This document shows, piece by piece, positions 1 to 7,562 of a stretch of DNA of 42,339 bases (the first letter of the stretch is position 1; each line of letters begins with the position of its first letter). The stretch spans positions 1 through 42,339 of the forward strand of contig CAZMVD010000021.1 of assembly GCA_964569425.1 (NCBI GenBank), written 5' to 3'. This stretch comes from JACQXM01 sp964569425 (GTDB lineage: Bacteria; Planctomycetota; Phycisphaerae; UBA1845). Position numbers and translations under genes: made by a program. The notes beneath the pieces are model-generated. The model was not told where the DNA came from. It saw nothing but the letters and a program-made list of their open reading frames with translations, and did no database searches.

Positions 1-25
1 GGACGTAATTGGGCATGGACGATAG

Positions 26-93
26 CGTAGGGCGGGCTTTGCCCGCCGCAACTCGCTTTTCGTCGCCCAACGGCGGGCGGAGCCCGCCCTACG
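26..93. repeat. Inverted pair of GC-rich palindromic repeats (REP-like)
   Basis: Two near-identical units face each other. The first (26-47) has GGGCGGGC and GCCCGCC arms around TTT. The second (72-93) is its reverse complement with two changes in the loop. Each can fold alone, and the pair can fold together. They lie just past the 3' end of the parA-like gene. A related GGCGGGC/GCCCGCC hairpin recurs in the parS-like array near 35902-35922 and 36216-36236, so this appears to be a dispersed family. Termination by such a hairpin is possible, but no T-run is seen. Confidence 0.6.
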
Positions 94-187
94 GCTGCCC
101 GCCGCAACCCGTATATCACCGGGGAGGCTACGTCGCCGCACATCCTTTTATGCCCAATGGCTACGGCTTACAGCACCTCGATAGTCG

Positions 188-1660
188 CTATTGTCTCACC
201 TCCGCGATGGAGTTCACCTCCCCGTAGTCGTTCATTTCCGATGCCGGGTTGTGGGGGTCGTGCGACCAGCGGCCGTCGATCACCAGGCGGTAGCGGTACC
301 GCCCGCGGGGCAGGCGCAGCCGCGCCTCGAAGTCGCCGTCCGCCAGCCGGCGCATGGGCGTGGTGTGGGGCATCCAGTCGTTAAAGTCGCCGGCGAGCTG
401 GATTTCGGCCGCCTCCGGGTGGCGGGCGCGGAAAATGACCTCTTCGCCGTTCTGGCGGACGCCGTAGACGGCCTCGATCTGGCGGTCGACGCGCTCGTAG
501 AAGGCGGAGGCGGGTTCAAGGTCGGCGGCGGGTTCAGGTGTGGAGAGGCTGACCGGTTGGAAAACCGGTCCCACACCATCGGGGCCGACCGGTTGGAAAG
601 TCGGTCCCACAGGAGCTTTCACCGGTTGAGAAACCGGTGCCACACCAACAGGACTCACCGCTTGAGAAACCGGGGACACACCTGAATCCACCGGTTGAGA
701 AACCGGAGCCACACGGGGGGAATAAGGTCGTGGCGTGGCCGTTTCCGAGAGGTCCGCGCGGGCTGAAGCCCGCGGCTCGCTTTCTGCAGGGCCGCCCCGG
801 TCGATCAGCGTGGACGTGGTGGCCAGCAGGCGCTCCGCATCGGCGGCGAGTTTTTCCATGTGTTTGAGCAACTCGGCCGTGGGCACGTTCACCGGCGTGC
901 CGTTGATGATCTCGCGCGCCAGCTTTTGGAAGTCGCGGGCGCCCATGCTGTTGGGGGCAAACTCGGTGATCGGCTGGCCGAAGCTGGCGCCCTCCTTCAG
1001 CTTGGTGTTGAAGTTCACGATGGTGTCGTACACGATGCCTTTGTAGCGGTTGCGCAGCTCCGCCAGTATCTCGCGCGCCAGCTTGGTGCGCACGTCGTAC
1101 TGGTTGGCCAGCACCTTCACCGCGGGGTGCACGCCGTTGCGCTCGCAGAGCGTCTCGATGGTCGTGAGCTGCTGCGTGAGCCCGTGCAGCGAGAAAAAGC
1201 CGGTATCGACCGGGATGACCACCTCATCGGCGGCGCACAGGCCGTTGCGCATCAGCGCGCCCAGGTGCGGCGGGCAGTCCACCACGCCGAAGTCGTAGCG
1301 CGCGGCGTTGGCCTCCAGCACGTGCCGCAGCAGGCGGTCGGCGTCTTCGCGCGTGCCGAACTTCGGCTCCAACTGCGAAAGGTTGGAGCGCGACGGGGCA
1401 AGGTCGAGGTTGCTGGAAATCTGCCACGTGACGCGCGACAGCTCCACCGGCTCCCCCTCCACCTGGGAGAGCAGGCATTCGAGGATGGAAAGGTCTATCT
1501 GATCGTCGGGCACGGCCATGCCCAGGGCGCAGTGGCCCTGCGGGTCGAGGTCAATGAGCAGCACGCGGCGACCCTCGCGGGCGATGGAAGCGGCGAGGTT
1601 GATGGCCACGGTGGTTTTTCCGCAGCCGCCCTTTTGATTGGCGATGGTAATGGTGCGCAC
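188..1660 (-). CDS. ParA/Soj-family ATPase with repeat-derived linker and C-terminal CBM48/AMPK-type glycogen-binding-like domain
   Basis: This 490-residue protein starts with a ParA/MinD-type P-loop ATPase. The deviant Walker A motif KGGCGKTT is at residues 10-17, the Walker A' motif LIDLDPQG ends near 41, and VDCPPHLG lies near 125. Such ATPases bind DNA non-specifically and segregate DNA or other cargo with a ParB-like partner. Residues about 316-370 are a low-complexity linker of repeated APVSQPV-like peptides encoded by a DNA repeat. Residues about 404-490 resemble the early-set domain of glycogen-branching enzymes and AMPK beta subunits (LAGDFNDW, then RYRYRLVIDG). I chose the GTG start because GAGGG lies just upstream and the ATPase fold begins there; a longer reading adds 57 unlikely residues. 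No parB is visible, although downstream sequence is missing. The family call is firm; the role of the C-terminal domain is unknown. Confidence 0.9.
   Translation of the reverse strand: MRTITIANQKGGCGKTTVAINLAASIAREGRRVLLIDLDPQGHCALGMAVPDDQIDLSILECLLSQVEGEPVELSRVTWQISSNLDLAPSRSNLSQLEPKFGTREDADRLLRHVLEANAARYDFGVVDCPPHLGALMRNGLCAADEVVIPVDTGFFSLHGLTQQLTTIETLCERNGVHPAVKVLANQYDVRTKLAREILAELRNRYKGIVYDTIVNFNTKLKEGASFGQPITEFAPNSMGARDFQKLAREIINGTPVNVPTAELLKHMEKLAADAERLLATTSTLIDRGGPAESEPRASARADLSETATPRPYSPRVAPVSQPVDSGVSPVSQAVSPVGVAPVSQPVKAPVGPTFQPVGPDGVGPVFQPVSLSTPEPAADLEPASAFYERVDRQIEAVYGVRQNGEEVIFRARHPEAAEIQLAGDFNDWMPHTTPMRRLADGDFEARLRLPRGRYRYRLVIDGRWSHDPHNPASEMNDYGEVNSIAEVRQ
551..715. repeat. Five copies of an ACCGGT hairpin repeat inside the parA linker
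   Basis: Five imperfect units spaced about 34-36 bp apart begin near 551, 587, 620, 656 and 689. The best has arms CACCGGTT and AACCGGTG around GAGA (620-639). Another has GACCGGTT/AACCGGTC (551-570). They are followed by CCCACA or GCCACA-type tails. The copies stay in frame and encode the Pro/Val/Gln-rich linker. The CACCGGTT/AACCGGTG arms recur at 35665-35683 and 35735-35753, and a related GACCGGCT/AGCCGGTC hairpin is at 29799-29818. Confidence 0.85.
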
Positions 1661-1984
1661 AGATCGGCCCTCGAAAAGAAACGAGGGAGGCGATTGCTCA
1701 GCCGCATCGCAGAGCCGCCTCCTGCCGCTCTCCGATGGGAAACCAAAACCGCCGCGCCGCCGGCCATGGACCGGCGCTCTGGCGCATTCCTTGCGCCCGC
1801 GACCGCTGCTAGGGGAATCGGATATCAGCATTGAAAAACTTGAAACGATTATTGGACGCTGGCGCGGGCCGTCGGCCGGGTCAATATTGGAAACCGGCGG
1901 CGACCAGGCGGCAGTATTGGGGCCCCGGGGCGCGACTCGGCGGCTGACGGTTTCACCCTCGGGACGGTCAGGGACGCCACTTTT
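1661..1984. other. Intergenic region upstream of the parA-like gene
   Basis: This 324-bp gap separates the stop of the OppD-like gene from the GTG start of the ParA-like gene, both on the minus strand. It should hold the parA promoter. Apart from the GAGGG ribosome-binding site next to the GTG, I see no convincing promoter, terminator, operator or small gene. Confidence 0.5.
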
Positions 1985-3124
1985 CTACGAGGCGGCTAGA
2001 TCGATCGAAATCGCGCGGGGAGCCGGATGAGGCTCCACCTCCCAGCAGGCCACGTGGTGGTCTGCGGCGGCGGCGTGGAGCGCGGGCACGCCGGACCGCT
2101 CGCCGGGGTACACCTCCACGCATCGCCGGAGAGCGCGCCCGGTCCATTCACCGGTGATGCCCAGGCTCTCGCGATCAGGCCGTTCGGCACGCTGGGCGCT
2201 GAGTTCACACCGAGGGTGGAACGCACACCCAGCCGGCCGCCGCCCGGCCGGTGGCACGGTGCCGGGAATCGCCGACACCTTCCGCCCCTTCTGCGACAGG
2301 CGCGGCACACAGGCCAAGAGACCGCGGGTGTAGGGGTGCCGGGGAGATTGTAAGACCGCGCGGACCGGTCCCGCTTCGACGATGCGGCCGGCGTACATGA
2401 CATAAACGTATTCCGCCGCGGCCGCGACCACGCCAAAGTCGTGCGTGATGAGCAGCAGGCCCATCCGCCGGCGGCGGCGCAGGTCGCCGAGCAGGGAGAG
2501 CACCTGCCGCTGGAGGGTCACGTCGAGGGCGGTGGTGGGCTCGTCCGCAATCAACAGGGCCGGCGTGTTGGCCAGAGCTATGGCGATCATCACGCGCTGC
2601 CGCATGCCGCCGGAAAGTTCGTGGGGATAGGCGTCAAAACAACGCTCAGGGTCGTGGATTCCCACTTCCTTGAGCAGCCCCACCGATTCGGCCCGCGCGG
2701 CGGCGGGCGTGACCCCACGATGCGCCAGCATCGTCTCGGCAATCTGCTCACCGGCCGAATACACCGGGTTCAGGGCGGTCATGGGTTCCTGGAAGATCAT
2801 GCCAATCCGCCCGCCGCGAATGGCGCGGAGCGGCCGGTCGGCGAGGGTGAGCAGGTCTACGGGATGGCCGCGGTCGGAGTCGGCAAAGAGGATTTCGCCG
2901 GTGCGAATGCGCGCCGGGGGCGTGGGGAGCAGCCGCAGGATGGACATGGCCGTAACGCTCTTGCCGCAACCGCTTTCGCCCACAAGGGCCACCGCCCCGC
3001 CATGCGGCACGATCAAGCTGATGCCATCCACCACGTTGGCCGGCGCGGCGTAAGTATCGAAATCGATGGCGAGCTTTCGGATATGCAGCAGCGGCGCGGG
3101 CGGTGCGGGGGCGGGCGACATCAT
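1985..3124 (-). CDS. OppD/DppD-type peptide ABC transporter ATP-binding protein, without adjacent permease
   Basis: This 379-residue ATPase has all nucleotide-binding motifs: Walker A GESGCGKS (residues 49-56), Q-loop MIFQEPMTALNP, signature LSGGMRQRV, Walker B ALLIADEP and switch ITHD. The C-terminal tail starts RHPYTRGLLACVP and contains GCAFHPRC, the oligopeptide/dipeptide transporter extension (oligo_HPY). Relatives energise uptake of peptides or nickel through two permeases and a binding protein. No permease, OppF or OppA gene is in the window. The ATG overlaps the GNAT stop as ATGA, so it is probably translationally coupled and is the last gene of the kamA operon. I infer that it moves a peptide-like product or precursor of that operon, using permeases encoded elsewhere. 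Confidence 0.88.
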   Translation of the reverse strand: MMSPAPAPPAPLLHIRKLAIDFDTYAAPANVVDGISLIVPHGGAVALVGESGCGKSVTAMSILRLLPTPPARIRTGEILFADSDRGHPVDLLTLADRPLRAIRGGRIGMIFQEPMTALNPVYSAGEQIAETMLAHRGVTPAAARAESVGLLKEVGIHDPERCFDAYPHELSGGMRQRVMIAIALANTPALLIADEPTTALDVTLQRQVLSLLGDLRRRRRMGLLLITHDFGVVAAAAEYVYVMYAGRIVEAGPVRAVLQSPRHPYTRGLLACVPRLSQKGRKVSAIPGTVPPAGRRPAGCAFHPRCELSAQRAERPDRESLGITGEWTGRALRRCVEVYPGERSGVPALHAAAADHHVACWEVEPHPAPRAISIDLAAS

Positions 3125-3660
3125 AGTAAGCGTTCGTAGATGATCTTGCCGTCGCCGGGGGCGTAGAAATCGGCCAGCCTGGCTGCCTCCCGATAGCCGC
3201 AGGCGGCGTAGAAACGCTGCGTCGGTTCATACTGCGATCGTGACGATGTTTCAATGTATACGCGGCTGCCGCCCGACGCGACGATCGCCACTTCCGTTCG
3301 TCGCAACAATTCGCGACCGATGCCCCGGCCGTGGGCTTGTGGGTGGACGGCGATCCAGTAGAGATCAAAGCTCGATACCGTGCAGGGGATGAGTCCAAAG
3401 CAGGTGTAGCCCACGACGCGGTCGGCATCGTTGGCGAACAGAAAGCGATAGCTGCTATCGGCGCCGTTCGCCAGCCGATCCTGCACCAGCTCAACGGCGA
3501 CGTCGATTTCCGCCGGGGAGAAGAACCCGGAGGAACTCACGATTACCCGCACCGCGGCGACGTCGGTCGGGCGGACGTCGTCGCGGAAGGTGAGCCCCCC
3601 CCACCGCCCGAGTTCGCCGCCGTTGCCTTGGGCGGGGCGTATGGTCATCGGTTCATTCAT
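3121..3660 (-). CDS. GNAT-family N-acetyltransferase
   Basis: This 179-residue protein has the GNAT fold. The acetyl-CoA pyrophosphate-binding segment is in VHPQAHGRGIGRELLRRTE, followed by YIETSSRSQYEPTQRFYAACGY, the usual beta5-alpha4 region. The start is an ATG nine bases after the stop of the ATP-grasp gene upstream; a second in-frame ATG is at 3651. Its stop overlaps the ATG of the OppD-like gene. The substrate cannot be read from the sequence. It is shorter than AblB-type beta-lysine acetyltransferases, so I do not call it AblB. Its operon with a lysine 2,3-aminomutase and two amide ligases suggests that it acetylates an amine in the product, or protects the host from it. Family call secure; role inferred. 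Confidence 0.85.
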   Translation of the reverse strand: MNEPMTIRPAQGNGGELGRWGGLTFRDDVRPTDVAAVRVIVSSSGFFSPAEIDVAVELVQDRLANGADSSYRFLFANDADRVVGYTCFGLIPCTVSSFDLYWIAVHPQAHGRGIGRELLRRTEVAIVASGGSRVYIETSSRSQYEPTQRFYAACGYREAARLADFYAPGDGKIIYERLL

Positions 3661-3668
3661 CTCGTCCG

Positions 3669-4691
3669 TCACTTCGGGGTCTGGCGAAGCGCATCGGCAA
3701 CGATTTCCGCCACGAGGTCCTTGTAACCGATTCCCGCTTCCGCGGCAGCCGCGGCGAATCCGGCGTCCGGGGAAAGGCAGGGATTGGCGTTGATTTCGAG
3801 GATCCAGGGTCGGCCGACCGCATCGACCCGGAAATCCACCCGGGCATATCCGCGGAGTGAACAGTGGCGCCAGGCGGCCTGGGCCAGGCGGACCAATTCG
3901 TCGACCAGTGGACGATCGGCGGGCTCGACGGCAAACGTCCGCTGCGTGTGGCGGTACTCGAAGGAATCCTCGACCCATTTGGCGCGGTAGCCGACGATGC
4001 GGGGTTTATCGGGGGCATAATCCACAAACTCGATTTCCGCAGCGGGCAGCACCCGGCACGCGCCACCTTCGCCCCCCTGCCCCTCCCCCACCGCCAGTAG
4101 AGACAGGTTGAATTCCCGGCCGTCCACGTATTCTTCGGCGAATCCCTCGCCGCCGAGACGATCGCGACGCCGGTCAATTTCCTTTTGGAGGGCGGCGGCG
4201 TCTTCCACCTCGACGAGCGAGTCTTCGTCCAATCCGACGGAGGCTTCTTCCCAGACAGATTTGATCAGGTAGCGGCCCCGTGGAACGATCGATAACCCGG
4301 CGAGGTCATCTTGCGTGAACCACACCGGAGTCGGTAGCCCGGCGGCCCGGAGCCACCGCTTGGTGAGCACTTTGTTTGAGGTGAGGAACATGGCCTCGGT
4401 GTGCGCGCCGGTGTACGGAATGCCGAGCGAATCCAATAAGGCCGGGGCGAGGTAGATCAGGCGCCCGTGCCCCCCTACCGCTTCCACCAGGTTGCAGACC
4501 AGATCGGGGGCGGACTTGCGCAGACTGTGCGAAACGTCGCCGAGTTGCAGGGTAAACGGTAGGCACTCGGTGTGGTGCCCCAGTGTGTGAAGCGCGTCGG
4601 CGATGGCACGCATCTGGACCAGCACGTCCAACTCGTCGGCTCGCGCGCCCGCCGCCAATTGGTCGTGGAGCAGTGCCACGCGCATGAGCAT
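3669..4691 (-). CDS. ATP-grasp ligase, D-Ala-D-Ala ligase-like (second of a tandem pair)
   Basis: This 340-residue protein has the ATP-grasp layout. The N-terminal domain ends near the ATP-binding lysines K107 and K144 (LIKSVWEEASVG), followed by the acidic pair in FAEEYVDGREF (E186, E187). The metal ligands follow: D286 in ARVDFRVD, and E299 and N301 in ILEINANP. All residues needed for ligation through an acyl phosphate appear intact. A short Gly-rich insertion lies at 202-211. It resembles D-alanine:D-alanine ligase but is separated from any mur or fts gene and diverges from its tandem neighbour. In this operon it more likely joins a carboxylate to an amine for a small peptide-like metabolite. 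The start is ATG (MLMRVALL); the ATG two codons later is an alternative. Confidence 0.87.
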   Translation of the reverse strand: MLMRVALLHDQLAAGARADELDVLVQMRAIADALHTLGHHTECLPFTLQLGDVSHSLRKSAPDLVCNLVEAVGGHGRLIYLAPALLDSLGIPYTGAHTEAMFLTSNKVLTKRWLRAAGLPTPVWFTQDDLAGLSIVPRGRYLIKSVWEEASVGLDEDSLVEVEDAAALQKEIDRRRDRLGGEGFAEEYVDGREFNLSLLAVGEGQGGEGGACRVLPAAEIEFVDYAPDKPRIVGYRAKWVEDSFEYRHTQRTFAVEPADRPLVDELVRLAQAAWRHCSLRGYARVDFRVDAVGRPWILEINANPCLSPDAGFAAAAAEAGIGYKDLVAEIVADALRQTPK

Positions 4692-4734
4692 CAGTCCCCG
4701 AAGCGAAAGACGATCGGCATGGAAGGGCGCAGGA

Positions 4735-5772
4735 TCACAACACCGCGGTCGTTGCCGCCATCGGATCGGCGCATGAACAACCGGCCGGCAGATTCGTCCT
4801 TCGCAATGCCGAGTCCATAATTCGCCGCATCAATTCTCGATAGGGTACACCGTTCTTCGCGGCGAGAATGGGCAGGTCCGAACGGATCGGATGCAGCCCC
4901 GCCAGCGGATTGACCTCGAGAAATTGCAATCGCCCCGCGCCGTCGGCCCGGAGATCGATCCGCCCGCCGTCGCGGCAGCCCAGCCCGCGCCACGCGGCCA
5001 GGGCGAGATCGACGGCCTCGCGTTCCAGCGCCCCCTCCACAAGTTCATAGCTGACGAGTTTCTCGTAATGCTCCTTGTTGTGGTAGCTGTAGACCTCCAT
5101 CTCGGCGCCGGCCTGGAGGCAGATTTCCATCACGCCCACACTTTGGGCGGCGGGACCGGTTCCAGTGATGCCGACCGTCACCTCGCGGCCCGACAGGAAC
5201 TCCTCCACCAGCACCGGTTGCGCGTAGACCGTCAGCAAATGAGCGCACACCTGGCGCAACTCGGTGGAAGAATGCACCTTTGAGGCCGCGGTGATGCCTT
5301 TGCCCGTTCCTTCGGCCACCGGTTTGCAGAAGGCGGGAAAACCCACGTTGACCCGGGCGATTTCCTCTTCGGTTTCCACCACACAGAAGTCTGCCGTCGG
5401 CAGGCCGAGGTCGCGGACGATGCGCTTGGTCATGCCCTTGTGCAGCGTGACCGCCAGCACCATGGGATCGGAAAACGTGTAGGGAACGTCGTAGGCGTCG
5501 AGCAGCGCCGGCACCTGGGCTTCGCGCGCCACGCCGCGCACCCCCTCGGCGATGTTGAACACCAGATCCCAGCGCTCGCCGGCGGCCAGCCGCGCGACCA
5601 GGTGCTTGACGTGGCCGATGCGGACGGGGTGGTAACCGAGCGATCTCAGCGTGTCGTCGATCGCCTGAATGGTGTCCAGTCGATCAAACTCGGCGGTTTC
5701 TTCCTCGGTGAAACCCAGCGCGAGGTAATCGTCGCGCAAGTCATAAGTCATCCCCACGGTGAGCGGTTTCAT
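4735..5772 (-). CDS. ATP-grasp ligase, D-Ala-D-Ala ligase-like (first of a tandem pair)
   Basis: This is a 345-residue ATP-grasp enzyme. The N-terminal half holds FNIAEGVRG (72-80) and the ATP-binding region AFCKPVAEGTGKGI (147-160; K150 and the Gly-rich loop). Then come VEEFLSGREV (189-198), D273 in RIDLR, and FLEVNPLAGLHP (285-296) with metal ligands E286 and N288. The catalytic set is complete. I chose the ATG of MKPLTVGMTYD because AGGAG and GAGGAA lie just upstream; a longer reading adds 32 residues that look non-coding. It sits 123 bp after kamA and 43 bp before the second ATP-grasp gene. The two ligases differ substantially, which suggests two coupling steps or different substrates rather than redundancy. 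Confidence 0.88.
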   Translation of the reverse strand: MKPLTVGMTYDLRDDYLALGFTEEETAEFDRLDTIQAIDDTLRSLGYHPVRIGHVKHLVARLAAGERWDLVFNIAEGVRGVAREAQVPALLDAYDVPYTFSDPMVLAVTLHKGMTKRIVRDLGLPTADFCVVETEEEIARVNVGFPAFCKPVAEGTGKGITAASKVHSSTELRQVCAHLLTVYAQPVLVEEFLSGREVTVGITGTGPAAQSVGVMEICLQAGAEMEVYSYHNKEHYEKLVSYELVEGALEREAVDLALAAWRGLGCRDGGRIDLRADGAGRLQFLEVNPLAGLHPIRSDLPILAAKNGVPYRELMRRIMDSALRRTNLPAGCSCADPMAATTAVL

Positions 5773-5895
5773 GCGATTCCTCAACTCCTGGTGCCACGGG
5801 TTGCTTCGGCTCAAACCCCCTCGCGAGCGCGTCTCACCCACGGTGGACAGTCTATCGACTGCGAGCAAACTCGTTGTCTTGTACCCTGGGTCCTT

Positions 5896-7212
5896 CTATC
5901 TCCCCACGGGATCGAAGTACCGAAACTGCCGACCCTCGTAGTTGCGGAAAATCACCTCGTCCCCCTCGCGGCCCAGCATGTACTCGGGAACCAGCGGAAT
6001 CTTGCCCCCGCCGCCGGGGGCGTCGACCACAAAATGGGGCACCGCGTAACCCGTGGTATGCCCACGCAGCCCTTCGATGATCTCGATGCCCTTTTCGATC
6101 GGCGTGCGCAGGTGCGCCGAACCCTGGATCGGATCGCACTGGTACAGGTAATAAGGGCGGACGCGCATCATTAACAGGCCGTGCATGAGCCGTTTCATCG
6201 TGTCCACGTCGTCGTTCACGCCTTTGAGCAGCACCGTCTGACTGCCCAGGGGAATGCCCACGTCCGCCAGGCGCTCGCAGGCCTGCTTGACCTCCGGCGT
6301 CAGCTCGCGCGGGTGCATGAAATGGACACTGAGCCACACCATGTACTTGCGGAGCATGCGCGCCAGTTCGGGCGTAATACGCTGCGGCAGGACCGCGGGG
6401 ACCTTGCTTCCGATCCGCAGGAACTCCAGGTGCGGGATATCGCGCAATCGTTGCAACAAGCTCTCCAGCCGGCGGTCGTCCATGGTCAGTGGGTCGCCGC
6501 CGGAAAGCAGCACATCGCGGATTTCGGGGTGCGCGGCGATGTATTCGATGGCCTGTTCCGACTGCCGGGTGTTGAAATGGTACTCGCCGGTCTGGCCCAC
6601 CAGCCGCGCGCGGGTGCAGTATCGACAATAGGTCGCACAGAAGTTGGTAACCAGAAACAGCACGCGATCCGGATAGCGATGCACCAACCCGGGAACCGGG
6701 CTGCAATCATCCTCGGCAAGGGGGTCGCTGGCTTCCCCGGGGTTGAGCGACAGTTCATCAACCACCGGGATCATGGTGGCGCGCAGCGCCTCGGCGGCGT
6801 CCGCGTGATCGCACAACGCGGCGTAGTAGGGCGTAATGCCCACGGGCAGGTGCCCACCCAGGCGGTGCACAGCCTGGCGTTCCGCTTCCGTCAATTGGAA
6901 CACGCGTTCCAGCGCCTCCAGGCTGCGAATGCGGTTGCGGAGCTGCCAGCGCCAATCATTCCAATCGGCGGTGGCGGCCTGAGGGAAAAATTGTCTGCGG
7001 AATCGAGCGACGGAGGGGCTGACGACCATGCGGACGGAACGCGGCGGGCCTGGGGATCGCCTCGCCGGCGATGCCCGCCTCGGAGTGCCACGTAATGGCA
7101 CTTTTTCGGGCAACGCCTCTTCCGTGGCCGTCATGTTGTTGAGAACGATCAGATTCAGGGCGGCGGACCGCCCACCGGGTTCCGTGTCGGAACCGCAACT
7201 GCTCTCGTCCAT
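5896..7212 (-). CDS. kamA: Lysine 2,3-aminomutase (KamA-family radical SAM, PLP enzyme)
   Basis: This 438-residue enzyme belongs to the family that converts L-lysine to L-beta-lysine. The 4Fe-4S/SAM motif CxxxCxxC is at C192, C196 and C199 (NFCATYCRYCTR). The PLP lysine is K404 in APGGGGK. The two aspartates that bind the substrate epsilon-amine in clostridial lysine 2,3-aminomutase (D293, D330) align with D360 in YLYQCDP and D397 in VVDAPGG. Glutamate 2,3-aminomutase replaces these, so lysine is the likely substrate. The region from DWNDWRWQL and the GGDPL motif also match the family. EpmB-type enzymes are shorter. The start is an ATG with GGAG just upstream; ATGs at 7134 and 7029 are weaker. 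It heads the operon with two ATP-grasp ligases, a GNAT and an ABC ATPase. Confidence 0.93.
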   Translation of the reverse strand: MDESSCGSDTEPGGRSAALNLIVLNNMTATEEALPEKVPLRGTPRRASPARRSPGPPRSVRMVVSPSVARFRRQFFPQAATADWNDWRWQLRNRIRSLEALERVFQLTEAERQAVHRLGGHLPVGITPYYAALCDHADAAEALRATMIPVVDELSLNPGEASDPLAEDDCSPVPGLVHRYPDRVLFLVTNFCATYCRYCTRARLVGQTGEYHFNTRQSEQAIEYIAAHPEIRDVLLSGGDPLTMDDRRLESLLQRLRDIPHLEFLRIGSKVPAVLPQRITPELARMLRKYMVWLSVHFMHPRELTPEVKQACERLADVGIPLGSQTVLLKGVNDDVDTMKRLMHGLLMMRVRPYYLYQCDPIQGSAHLRTPIEKGIEIIEGLRGHTTGYAVPHFVVDAPGGGGKIPLVPEYMLGREGDEVIFRNYEGRQFRYFDPVGR

Positions 7213-7562
7213 ACTCTCCACTCTCAGGACCGGCTGATCGGGTCGCATCAGTCTCGGCCGCGACGACGACTGTTCGGCACACGTTCGCCGGCAGTCGCAA
7301 CCCGCCAAATCGGCGGATAACCATACAACGCGCGGTCCGCGCGTCAATATGGGATTTTTCGGAAATCTGGTCTCGGTCTGTGATATGACGAGCGGTAGAG
7401 TTCCCCCCCCCCTACCACGTTTCCAACGTCCGACCTACGAGCCGCCTCCGCCGCCGCCGGCCGGCCCGGCGGGTGGCGCAATTCCGCCCGCGGAACCAAG
7501 TGGCACCCTCGGTTTCGGGAAATCACAGGTCCGCGCCTGCGCCGCCCGGCCGGGCCGCCCGG
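7213..7562. other. Intergenic region between scpB and kamA
   Basis: This 350-bp gap follows scpB and precedes kamA, both on the minus strand. It contains a run of C (about 7406-7415) and very G+C-rich self-complementary DNA beside the scpB stop (CCCGGCCGGG at 7545-7554). That element could form a hairpin but has no T-run, so a terminator is only possible. The kamA promoter should lie at 7213-7350; I see no convincing -35/-10 pair. Confidence 0.4.

Noticed and set aside
860..1834. Long plus-strand frame opposite parA
   Set aside because: It is His/Val/Gln-rich antisense of a convincing ParA gene, as is usual in G+C-rich DNA.
3661..3978. N-terminal extension of the first GNAT
   Set aside because: It overlaps the ATP-grasp gene on the same strand and is Arg/Pro-rich without family character.
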